NCBI GenBank assembly: GCA_031772625.1
Contig: CM062805.1
Span: 512,162,102 to 512,226,101, forward strand
DNA: 64,000 nt
DNA from: Pinus tabuliformis
Taxonomy: Eukaryota; Streptophyta; Pinopsida; Pinales; Pinaceae
Reading direction: 5' to 3'
In this document: positions 1 through 9,761 of the stretch, piece after piece
Layout of the letters: the number at the start of each line of letters is the position of its first letter
How positions within the stretch are numbered: the first letter of the stretch is position 1
Notes under the pieces: model-generated
The model's input: the letters and a program-made list of their open reading frames with translations, nothing else
What the model was told of the DNA's origin: nothing
Databases searched by the model: none
Made by a program: the position numbers and the translations under genes

Positions 1-311
1 TTGGAGCGCGGCGCATTGAAATTGCGCGACGCATTGGGCAGTGCTCTGTGGTATAAATTTTGAACGGGCGTGACGCATAGAGCAGGTGTGTTGCATTGGG
101 TTTGTGGCATGGCACATAGATCTGTAAGCCTGATTTCACTCACAAACTCTCCCAAATTGCAAAATTTTCTCAATCTTCTTGTGTTCAAGTAAGTTAACAT
201 TTCTCCCATGACCAATGAATGAGTTACCTTGGTGTTTATGGTGATTTAGTGAGAAATTTTTCAAACCCTACCTCCTTGCAATTTTTCCTCAAAAAAAATT
301 GCTTAGGGTTT
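1..311. other. Left flank: split older repeat
   Basis: No gene is visible. The stretch has several GCGCATT/ACGCATAG-like words and a TATA-like GTATAAATTT at 51-60. It then becomes T/A-rich up to the insertion point of the large retrotransposon. Similar ACGCATAG and GGCGCATAGGG words recur at about 19,480-19,520 on the far side of that insertion. I infer that 1-311 and 17,921 onward were once one continuous older repeat, probably retrotransposon-derived. Confidence 0.5.
307..311. repeat. Target site duplication, left copy
   Basis: GGTTT directly precedes the left LTR and matches the five bases directly after the right LTR at 17,916-17,920. A 5-bp duplication is what gypsy-type integrases leave. 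Confidence 0.95.
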
Positions 312-1214
312 TGTTGATGCCCCGAAAATCGTTGCAACAACATTGGGGAAACCACCCGGTCCGGACCTTAGTGCAGCTCCTTTTCCATTTGGAATAGTGG
401 CTCCGACTGGGGATAATGGGACCAGTTTCCCAGAAATATAGATAAATGGGATGGATGAGTGACTTCTGAATTAAGCTAGCGGTAAGCGATGGACTTAAAC
501 TATTAGCAAGAATATAACAACTAAAATCTATCCCGGGGTCTTATCAATCTTTCAAAGCGTAGCGTTTGATAATCTATGCTTTAAGGAAGGCATATAGATG
601 ACTCTAACACTAAAGCATAGAGGTTTAAATCATTTAAGATTGCTCTGCATAATTAGTTATGCAGAGCGATAATAGCGAGTTACTACACTTATTCATTTAT
701 ATCATTGGCACACGCATGATTAAAAGAGATAACAAATCACAAAACATTCAATAGTGAAATGAAATGAAGATTTGCTGTTATATCGCATACATGTATTCAA
801 CAATAGCAAAGATAATAACACAGCAATTCATATAAAAAGAAAGAATGCAGATGCAGATAAAAGTACCATGTAAGCTGCTCAACAATCCAGTGTATCAATC
901 GCTATGTCGCAGTTCTTCCTTCAAACTAGAAAGCATTCCAAACAAGAGACAATAGTGCACAATTGAATATAACAGCCTTCTCGTTAAATTAAGAACTATT
1001 GGTCGAATTTCACAAAAGAATATAGGCTGAAGCACAGTAGTGCAAACTTCAGCTTTTAAGTCTGTTACAAAATTTTACGACCCTTTCCAAAACAATGAAA
1101 GGGTCTATAAATACTATGCTAATCTAAATATCTAAAAAAAACTGAAAAGCTACTAAATTGGCATTAACAAATATCATCATCTTTTCTGGCGATCTGGCAG
1201 TCGGCGGCGATGCT

Positions 1215-4200
1215 TCATTCGGTGGTCTCTTTGCCTTTACTCCTTCGCTGACATATCGCCAGCATTGGCTCTACTTCTGGTGGAGTGTTGAGACGCGAAG
1301 TTAGCTGGGCATCATATGTGGCATCCTGAATGTCGGAAATCAGGTATCGGAGGGCATCTGTTAAACAGTTAAGAGCCGACCTTTGAGAGTGTGGTGTAAT
1401 CAGAAAGAGCCAGTATGTGTCGGTGGTTAAAGTATTTACTCCAGCGATTAACCTTCCTTGTTTCTCCAGATCAGGATAATTTCTCTGCTCAAGCATGTTT
1501 GCTGTTGTTATGCTTCCAGGTGTGCACTGGGAGATCATGTTTGCCAGATAAAGTGTGTCATTGACTAGATTGATCATGTTGCTGGCAATCATTTTACATC
1601 TTGAGGCCGCCCTTTCCACTTTCATTACCTGGGTGTTCCATTCCATGAAGAGTATGTCCTTGTACGCTTCATAAATTCGGGGGAAGTTTGCCACTTTCCC
1701 TTCTTCAGAATCTTGCCACTCAAGATATTCGGATATGGTATCTTCGGCCTGATCTAGCTCATTTCTGGCTTTCTCTATCTGCTAACATACTGCTATGGAT
1801 GTTTCGCATAATGACTCAGCGTCAGTAAGTTGTCGGCATAAGAGCCTGATCTGAGATATTAATGCGCCATTTATTCGAGTTGCCTCTGCTCTGAAATCGT
1901 TAACACTCTGGGCGTCCTTGATGCTTTCGAGCTGTGCCGATAGCTGATCTATTTGCTCATCTTTTGATTTCATTATCAGCTCATTCACCGTTCTCAACTG
2001 TGCCAATGTCTCTGACAATTCATTCTGCCTCTAGACTGCGTTCTGTTCTTCGATTTGCAGCTACTGGGTTAACAAATTGTTTTCTTGCTGTTGAGCCAGC
2101 AACTGCTCTTCTACCTGTGCTGCCTTGTTTTTCGCCTCAATTACTTCTGCCTGTAATGCATAAATTTCATGGTCCTTAGTCTTTAACATAAGACTCACCT
2201 CTGATGCTTTGTCGATAGTTGCTGCCGAATAAGCTCCCGCGAATTGCGATAGCTTAGTTAGATCATCAGAGGGGTCCAATTCCCCTTTCTAGACCACATT
2301 GCCCGTGACTGTTTGCTCAGGAGAAATAGAAGGTTGATCAAGCCTTCGTCTCTTCCTAGAGCGCCTAACAATGGCTTTATGCTTTGGGCTGTAGAAAATA
2401 TCTAGGGGAGGAATTTCTTCCACCTAGAGATCAACTTGATCGGATGCGTCTTGAGTGATTACCTCGACATCCTGTGAAATGGGTGGGTCGCTGGTTCTTT
2501 CTAGAACCTGAGAAGAAGTAGTATCGGGAGCATTGCTTGTTTTAGAGATGTCTGAGTCTTTGGAGGCTTCCTTACCACTGATAATGGAATCGAATTGGTT
2601 CCATTCTTTAATCAATTCAGGATCAGTGGAGGTTTGCTCATGTTGCTCTGTGTGGGCCTTGCTCCGTTCTTTTTCTTGTTCTGCCCTCTGCTGCTCCTCC
2701 TGCACTTTCCGCTGCTGCTCCTCCAATTCCTTTTTCTGCCTATCTTCCCATTCTTTCTTTGCTTTCTCTTCTTCTTTCTCCTTCCTCTATTCCTCTATCT
2801 CTTTCTGCTTTCTTTGCTCTTGATCTTTCTGTGCCTTTTGCTGCCTTTCTAACTGCTCCTTTTTCTGCCTTTCTACCTGCAGCTTGTTTTGCCTTTCCTC
2901 CTGATGTTTATCATGTTCTTTAGTTGTAACAGGAGGTGAACATATCTGCTGCCGACCAGGCTCGCTTGAGGAAGATGCTGGGGTTGTGGATAATAAATCT
3001 AGAGGCAGAGTTTGCAACCTCTGCTCTCTAAGTTTATTAAACTCAGTTAATGCCTCATCATTGTATCTTACTACAGCAAGTTGTTTGGTTTGGCTTATTG
3101 AACTGGCACCTACGAACAAGTCATCAAACACGTCTTCTTGATGGACAATCTTTGACAGTTTGGCCTGTTCCAGGGCAATGAAAGCAGTCTTGTTTGGATC
3201 ATAGAGTCTGTTTGGAATAGTGGCCAGGGATATCATTTGGAGTTTTGTTGCTTCTTTTTCTGCATGCTTGTAGTTAAGTAAAGTATAAACTCCAATTCTT
3301 AAAGGAAAAGGGGCCAACCTCTTTTCTTCTCCTCTTTGAGAGTTTGTGTGACACTCTCGGACATAATCTGGTAGCAGATTTCCCGGGCTAACAGTTTGTC
3401 TGGGATGTATAAAGGGAGAACGTGTGGCCTAGCTTTGCTTCCAAAAACTCTAATATAGGTGAAATGCTCTTCCCCGAACCAATTTTCTAAGGCTGGTAAG
3501 TCAAAAGAAGCTTCATGAGAAATTCTTGGGATAGGTCTGTCGAAAATAGAATAGTGAATGGGCACCATGAAACCATTGCAAATTTGATACAAATGGTCCT
3601 TGTAAGAGGACTTCCACAATTTCCGATGGTACAAATGGATGGGTGTCGGATCATGGGTGGTCCATCTCCATTCGAGGACAGGAAACTCAGAATTAAAACA
3701 CAGGGTATCCATAATGTAGGCAGAGTAATAAAACGGTGGGATTTTCCTTTCGTTGACTATGGTTTTGGCTCTAAATTCACGAACAGCTATGACCAATTTA
3801 TCAGACAGAATAGTGGCCCAATCCATAATTGTACTACTGACAGCCGCTTCCATTAGGGGAACCATGTCAATATGGATATTAGCGGAGTCATGTAATCCCC
3901 ACAATCTACACATCATAATCCCAGCATAGCAATAGGGAGAAGCCAAAGAAGCATTGGAGTACTTACCCGAACTTTCATGCTTGTGTTTGGCTGGGTTCTG
4001 CCTCCAATCTCAGAGGGGTTCGGATGGTGATTCATTCTCGTTTGCGAACTTCTCCACGAAGGCTCTGTTATAGACTAGCTCTGGTTCAGGCAAATGATAC
4101 ATTCGCCTCAGGTCATCAGGCTTGAACGACCCGAAAATCCTTCCATCCTTTGTATGAAAAGTTCTATCAGTGAGAGGGATTTCCTCGATCGCCCAGCGTA

Positions 4201-4492
4201 CCACATCAGTGAAAAGTAGGACCTGCTCTCTTGCTGCTATTCTGTGCAAAAAGGAGTCGGCCAAGTCTTTGAGAGTTGCATCAGACTTCCTTTGTTTATC
4301 CACGCTAGCCTCTGTCACTGTCTTCGTCGATTGCTCGGCTTCTAACAGATTATATGTACCTTGCCATGTAGTGCTAGGAAGACCGGTGCATGTAGTATCT
4401 GAGATTAGGCCTTTCTTCGAAACTGTGGCAGCTTGACCTGCGACGGGTGTTGCAGTAGAACCCGCAGCCTTCTTGAACTTCTTCCCCATCAT
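1215..4492 (-). pseudogene. LTR-encoded ORF, 3' LTR copy (broken)
   Basis: This is the same protein as at 13,573-16,851 but more damaged. In-frame stops lie at 4010-4012, 2787-2789, 2424-2426, 2289-2291, 2061-2063, 2031-2033 and 1782-1784. One base is missing from a G run near 3,311, which shifts the frame. Each stop aligns with a sense codon in the other LTR, and the G run is one base longer there. Both copies must have been identical at insertion, so the damage came after integration. Several stops fit C-to-T decay of CAG or CGA codons, as expected in methylated plant transposons. Confidence 0.85.
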
Positions 4493-4925
4493 GTTCAGGC
4501 TTCTATCGACAGCTGAACTCTACACAAATGCAAGAGAAATCGTAACGAGGAAATAACAATGACAACCCATAACGGGAAAGATATAACACTTGAAGCGTGG
4601 CAAGATCAATTCTAAAAGGGGCTGTGGATCTAATTATTTAAGAAGACACCGCAGATGCAATGATGGTGATTTTACGGCCTGCAACTCCATAAATGACCAT
4701 TACATCGTTATTAGGCTGAATGACCCCTTAAAGCGTGCAACAAATTTTTTAAAGGTCTAATCGTAAGTGTTCGTTAAATCGAAGGGGCAAAGTTTTAATT
4801 ACGCATGCATTACCTTATCCCTGCATTTAACGACATTTTGAAATCTGTGCTTTATCAACAGGATTTAAATATAACTTAAAAGCTTCAAGCAATCACCTTT
4901 TAAGAACTCTAATCATCGTTACACG

Positions 4926-5300
4926 TCATCGCATCGCATTGGGGTCTAAGTGATACTATCATTTGGGAGCTGTTTTGGCGAATGCCGATTGCGACATCGC
5001 ATCGAATTAGCATATGAGCACATTACCAGATGTATGTCAAATGATTTGCTGACTTCCGATTGCGATATCACATCGCATCGGGGAAAAGACCTGCGCATCC
5101 TGTGAAAGTGTTTGGGATTCTGCCGACTACCGATAGCGATATCGCATCGGGTCGGGGCTTATAACTTTAAGGCGTTTTTCCACAAGAGGCAGCGCCGATA
5201 ACCGATTGCCGATATCACATCACATCGGGGTGTAAGATATGTGCTCTTTTTGTGTGTGCATTGAATACCGCCGATCGCCGATAGCGATATCGCATCGGCA
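4926..5300 (-). promoter_or_regulatory. Motif array in the U3 part of the 3' LTR
   Basis: Six imperfect copies of a motif like CCGATTGCGATATCGCATCG start near 4929, 4984, 5056, 5129, 5202 and 5271, about 55-75 bp apart. Most contain the self-complementary core GCGATATCGC or a close variant. The array sits 260-630 bp inside the sense start of the LTR, where enhancers lie in U3 regions. A regulatory role is inferred from position and repetition only. Confidence 0.55.
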
Positions 5301-5556
5301 AGGACCAAGGTGATATTTAAATGTGTTTCTCTTGTTATTTCGTCATGCGATCTTGCGATTGCTTTTTCGCATTAACCAAAAATTGCTTGATATTTTATTC
5401 AAAAAGGCTCTCATTCACAAATTCGTTTGATTATCGTACCTTTTTTGAACAAATTCATTAATGCCAATTAAATTTTTTTAAAAGGGACCCATTTCATATG
5501 TTAATTGTTTGTGAATGAAAATGTTATGAAATGGGGGGTTGCTGTAGGGCACAACA

Positions 5557-6629
5557 ATTGGCGATTCGTTGGTAGAACCAGTTATCTCTGGACTGATAAA
5601 AATACTTAAACTTTTTCAAATAGAATCTTTATAAGGGAAAGAAAATTTCTAATATAACTAGATATCTATTGATTCTGAATAAAGTAGAATTCTTCTGTTG
5701 ACTTCCTCTTTTTGTAAAGAAAATAAATACATTCTAAGTTTTAAAATAGGTCTTTAATGGTTTATAATGGTAAAACAGAAAACTTTTCCCAAATCAGCCT
5801 TTAAAGTAAACTCCTCTGTCATAGGTAGAGCCTCTGCTGCCAGCAAACGTTTATAGTCTCGGCAGGGTTACCTTTTAACCATGCTGTTGTCCATTGTTCC
5901 ATTCACTTAAGAGTGTGACTAAACATAATGAATCCAAAACATGTTTGCATATTTTGTACTTCATTTTCTTTTCTTCTTTGTTTAAGATAAAAAGCCATTG
6001 TCCTGGTTTGGTGGCCAGCTGTTGACAATGCCATTCACTGGTAGTAATCTAACTGAACAAGCTGGCTCGTGATGAGACCCCTTGTCTTGTAATTTCAAGC
6101 CATTACCCTGTTTGATATGCAGTTTTCGTAATGTCAGTTAAATTATTTTCCTATGAACATGGTAAGCAGGCTTGTAATAAGACCTCTTATCTTTAATCTT
6201 TATATTTTAGAATTACACTCTGAGTAATCATAAACTTTAGTGAATGGGATGAACAATTTTCTCTTTGAGAGTAAATGGATGACAGATTAAGGGTTAAAGA
6301 TGCTGAAGATGGATTAGCTTCTATCTTAATATAGATAACCTTTGGAGACCAATTTTTAAAAGACTCACAATGACTCATAGAACTTTTACGTTTTGAGAGA
6401 AGTTTACAAAGTAAGACTGCGATCTCAAAATAAAAAGATATCTAATTTCCTAGAAATGATCTTTCTTGTTTTAGGATTCTATTATCCAAAAGAAAATATT
6501 GATAGTGCCCCAGCGAGACAACTTTTGAGTACAGCAAAAGGTCAATGGAAGATATCCTACACCCTTATTTTCTACAAATCCTACAAACTATAAAAATCTA
6601 TCAAACTATAAGGAGAAGGGATTACCTCC
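5557..6629 (-). other. 3' noncoding region of the Tat-like element
   Basis: This is the AT-rich spacer between the integrase stop codon and the 3' LTR. I see no coding sequence on either strand beyond short chance frames. A polypurine tract is expected immediately sense-upstream of the LTR (just above 5556), but the bases there are not purine-rich. They read ATTGGCGATTCG on the plus strand, which looks more like a primer-site word. Confidence 0.7.
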
Positions 6630-9038
6630 TCAATTAAAGAATTTCTTTAAGATCAGACCATTAACAGGGAGAGAATCTCTCATCCCTGATAAATCTTGCA
6701 GTATAAAGGTTGAATGGCCTATCTTTTCACAGATCTGAAATGGTCCAAGCCATAGTTTCTTAAATTTGGAGTGTTTACCTTTGTCTTCATGGGCTTTGTC
6801 CCATTTCAGAACTAGATCGCCGACTTGGAATTGTTTAGGACTAGATGAGGCTAGATCAAAAGCTGCTTTAATGACTTGCTGATGTTTGGCGTGTGTAATC
6901 TTGGCCTTTTCCCTTTCCTCTTCAAGTTTGAGATTTTGATCATATCTGAGCTGGATAGAGGAAGAAGGAGTTTCCTCAATAAATTGCACTAGGGCTAGAG
7001 AGGGAAGAAGAAGATTGGTTGGTATAATTGCTTCATTTCCATAGACAAGTTTAAACGGAGAGGTTCCTATGGAGGCTTTCTGTGTTATCCTATCGGCCCA
7101 TAATGCAAATACTAAGGGTTTATGCCAGTTCCTATGATTCTCTTCGATTGTTCGCTTAATAATTTTGATTAGGTTTTTATTAGTTGATTCTGCTAGGCCA
7201 TTACCCTGAGGGTAGTAATTAGTAGAATACTTTAATTTAAACCCTCTTTTGATAGCGAAATAAATGATTGCATTACCTGAGAAATAAGAAGCATTATCAA
7301 AGACAAGAGCGTTTGGAACACCAAACCTGGTAATGATGAACTGATCTATAAATTCAATGATAGCCTCAGAGTTTGCTGTCTTTAACGGAACTGCTTCTAC
7401 CCACTTTGTAAAGTAATCGGTGGCTGTAAGGATATATTTATGTTGCTTGGAAGAAGGTGGATTGATTTCTCCAATGATGTCCAATCCCCATTGTTCAAAA
7501 GGCTGTTCAATGTTGACTGGTTGCAAAGGGAAAGCTGGTTTTTGTTGTCTTCCACCAGAAGTTTGGCATTTGAGACATTTCCTTACATAATCGTGAGCGT
7601 CTTTAAACAAAGTAGGCCAATAGTAACCAGCATGAATAACTTTATGAGCTGTTGTATCAGCTCCAAAATGTCCTCCTGCCGGTCCGTCATGTAGCTCCTG
7701 CAAAACCTTTTGAGCCTCAGGTTTTTCAAGACATCTTAATAGAACAGAATCATAATTTCTTTTGAAAAGTACATCATTAATAATCGAGAAATTCTTCGCT
7801 TTTAATCTAATGGCCCTTTTGTTTTTGTAAGACAAATTCGGAGGTGCATAACCATTCTTTAAATAAAAGATTAAATCTGCATATTGAGATTCGGAATCTG
7901 TAGCACTTATCTGATTAACTTCTTGGGTTTGATCGGTATCGCTTGATTCCGGAATGTTAGATGCTCCTGCCAATATCCTGCAAAAACCTTGGCCTTTAAC
8001 AATCTTTGTTGGCTTTATTTCTAGATCATACTCTTGGAGCGCTGCGACCCAGTTTGCCCTTTTTTCACCCAATTCTTTCTGAATTAATAGTTGCCTGACT
8101 GCCGGGAAAGGAACTATTACTTTAGTATGGGTTTTTAAAAGAAAGGGTCGATAATGCTTGACTGCCTTAAACACAGCAAAAGCTTGTTTCTCAACGTCAG
8201 AATAATTTAACTCGGCGCCCTGAAGGTTTGAACTAAAGAAGGAGATGGGCACTTCCAAATTGTCATCATTTAATTGCGTGAGTACTGCAGCGTAAGATAA
8301 GTCGGATGCGATGGTATACAACGTAAAATGATTAGAAAAATTTGGAGTATTCAAGGCTGGGGCAGTGATTATTGATTGCTTGATAACATCAAAAGCATGT
8401 TTTTCTTCTGATCCCCACCTGAAGGTTGAATTTTTCTTAATCATCGTCTGGAGTGGTAACACTATCTGCGAAAAATCTGGAACAAATCGTTTGACGAAAT
8501 TAATCTGACCCAAAAATGACTGCATCGCTTTTTTGTTGTGTGGAAAAGGGATTTCAGAAATTTCCTTAATCCGATCAGGATCTATATAAATGCCATCTTT
8601 AGATACAATAAAGCCTAAAAGCTTACCCTGGTCAAGAGCAAAGAAAGACTTTTTTGGGTTGAGAGAGATGCCATATCTTTTGCATCGCTGAAAAATCTGT
8701 TTCAAGTCATGCAAATGATTAAATCTCTTTTTAGAATACACAATAATATCATCAAGGTAGACGACTACTGTTCGGTTAATCAACCCTCTAAAGGCTGTAT
8801 CCATAGCTCTCTGGAACGTCGCTCTTGCATTTATGAGTCCAAAAGGCATTTTTTGATATGCATATGTTCCCCATTTTATTCTGAATGTGGTTTTGAGTTG
8901 GTCATCAGGATGAACTAGAACTTGGTTATATCCTGAGAATCCATCAAGAAAGGACATCAATTCAGATCCTGCTACTGATTGGAGGATCTGCTCCATAGTA
9001 GGCAATGGGAAGTTATCTTTCAAGCTCGCTTTATTCAA
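6630..9038 (-). CDS. pol: pol part: reverse transcriptase, native RNase H, integrase
   Basis: This 802-residue open stretch continues in the same frame as gag. The RT palm begins at residue 29 (SFLDGFSGYNQV), with PFGLINARATFQ at 65-76 and the catalytic YLDD at 94-97. The native Ty3-type RNase H spans about 238-345 but looks inactive: the usual catalytic Asp in the TDAS position is Ile (TIASD), and the Asp of the later TDH position is missing. Integrase follows, with a zinc-binding HHCC (H450, H457, C488, C491) and a DDE core (D520, D581, E617), then a carboxy tail ending at a natural stop. The first RT motifs lie sense-upstream beyond a stop at 9060-9062, so residue 1 is only the first Met after that stop, not a real start. 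Confidence 0.93.
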   Translation of the reverse strand: MNKASLKDNFPLPTMEQILQSVAGSELMSFLDGFSGYNQVLVHPDDQLKTTFRIKWGTYAYQKMPFGLINARATFQRAMDTAFRGLINRTVVVYLDDIIVYSKKRFNHLHDLKQIFQRCKRYGISLNPKKSFFALDQGKLLGFIVSKDGIYIDPDRIKEISEIPFPHNKKAMQSFLGQINFVKRFVPDFSQIVLPLQTMIKKNSTFRWGSEEKHAFDVIKQSIITAPALNTPNFSNHFTLYTIASDLSYAAVLTQLNDDNLEVPISFFSSNLQGAELNYSDVEKQAFAVFKAVKHYRPFLLKTHTKVIVPFPAVRQLLIQKELGEKRANWVAALQEYDLEIKPTKIVKGQGFCRILAGASNIPESSDTDQTQEVNQISATDSESQYADLIFYLKNGYAPPNLSYKNKRAIRLKAKNFSIINDVLFKRNYDSVLLRCLEKPEAQKVLQELHDGPAGGHFGADTTAHKVIHAGYYWPTLFKDAHDYVRKCLKCQTSGGRQQKPAFPLQPVNIEQPFEQWGLDIIGEINPPSSKQHKYILTATDYFTKWVEAVPLKTANSEAIIEFIDQFIITRFGVPNALVFDNASYFSGNAIIYFAIKRGFKLKYSTNYYPQGNGLAESTNKNLIKIIKRTIEENHRNWHKPLVFALWADRITQKASIGTSPFKLVYGNEAIIPTNLLLPSLALVQFIEETPSSSIQLRYDQNLKLEEEREKAKITHAKHQQVIKAAFDLASSSPKQFQVGDLVLKWDKAHEDKGKHSKFKKLWLGPFQICEKIGHSTFILQDLSGMRDSLPVNGLILKKFFN

Positions 9039-9761
9039 GTTTCTGAAATCGATACAAATTCAGATGTCGCCATTTTTCTTCCTGACTGGTACCATATTAG
9101 AGACCCAATTTGAATGTCGGACAGGAAAAATAATTTTGGCTTTTAAAAGCTTGTTAAGTTCCGACTTTATCTGGCTCTCCAAATTTGGGTGGATTTTCCT
9201 TAACTTCTGCTGAATCGGCTACTGATCGGGAAGCATAGGAATAGTATGCTGGATGATAGATGTGTCATATGTCTTGAGGTCATCATACTTCCAAGCAAAA
9301 ACCTATTTGTTTTTCTTTAACAGTTTAACAAATGCTTCCTTTTCTTCTACAGAAAGTCCTAATCCTAAGTTGATATTTTGAGGAGCTTGCTCAGTTCCCA
9401 AATTAATCAATTCAAACCTTAAGGTAGAGCTTTGGAGTTTTGCATTAATTACAGGTTTGAACCTGTCTTTAATGTCATAAAGGTCTTCAAGCTTTACCAC
9501 AGGCTTAGGGATCGCGTTTTCTTGAGATGTTCTTTTCATTTGGGAATCATGCTCATCTTCTTCAATGATTTGATTGTCATAGGATTTTTCAGAGGTTAAG
9601 AATTGTAAGATATCCTCGTCGTGGTTGAAAACCCTCCAATTAGTGATATTATCAGGAACTGAAGGCCTAAAAATTAATTCTACAGAAAATCTATCAAGGC
9701 TATAGTCTTCGGAAGGTAGAAGTTTGGAAGCTACGTTGGCTAGTAAGTCGGCTGCTGAATT
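9039..9761 (-). pseudogene. pol linker: end of archaeal-type RNase H and RT amino end, with stops
   Basis: The frame is shared with the flanking ORFs and remains coding in character. It is cut by stops at 9303-9305, 9219-9221 and 9060-9062, while the stop at 9762-9764 ends the previous segment. Next to the 9762 stop it encodes NSAADLLA, the last catalytic Asp of the RNase H domain. A linker with LIFRPSVPDNITNWRVF follows, then VFAWKYDD and MVPVRKKNGDI, the usual entry to gypsy RT. At 9060 the stop replaces the Arg expected in DIRICIDFR, a CGA-to-TGA change. Removing these stops on paper would join gag and pol in one frame, so they look like recent inactivating mutations. Confidence 0.85.

Larger units (their letters stand above)
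312..5556 (-). repeat. 3' LTR (5,245 bp)
   Basis: This is the left-hand LTR, which is the 3' LTR in sense direction. It is colinear with 12,669-17,915 throughout, with scattered substitutions and few single-base indels. The length is far above the few hundred to two thousand bases common in plant gypsy elements. It contains a decayed copy of the LTR-encoded ORF (1,215-4,492) and, near its sense start, an array of CGATATCG-type motifs. Confidence 0.95.

Noticed and set aside
9039-9761. Ogre-like intron between protease and RT
   Set aside because: The stretch keeps the gag-pol frame and encodes the last RNase H Asp and the first RT motifs. Removing it would delete needed residues.
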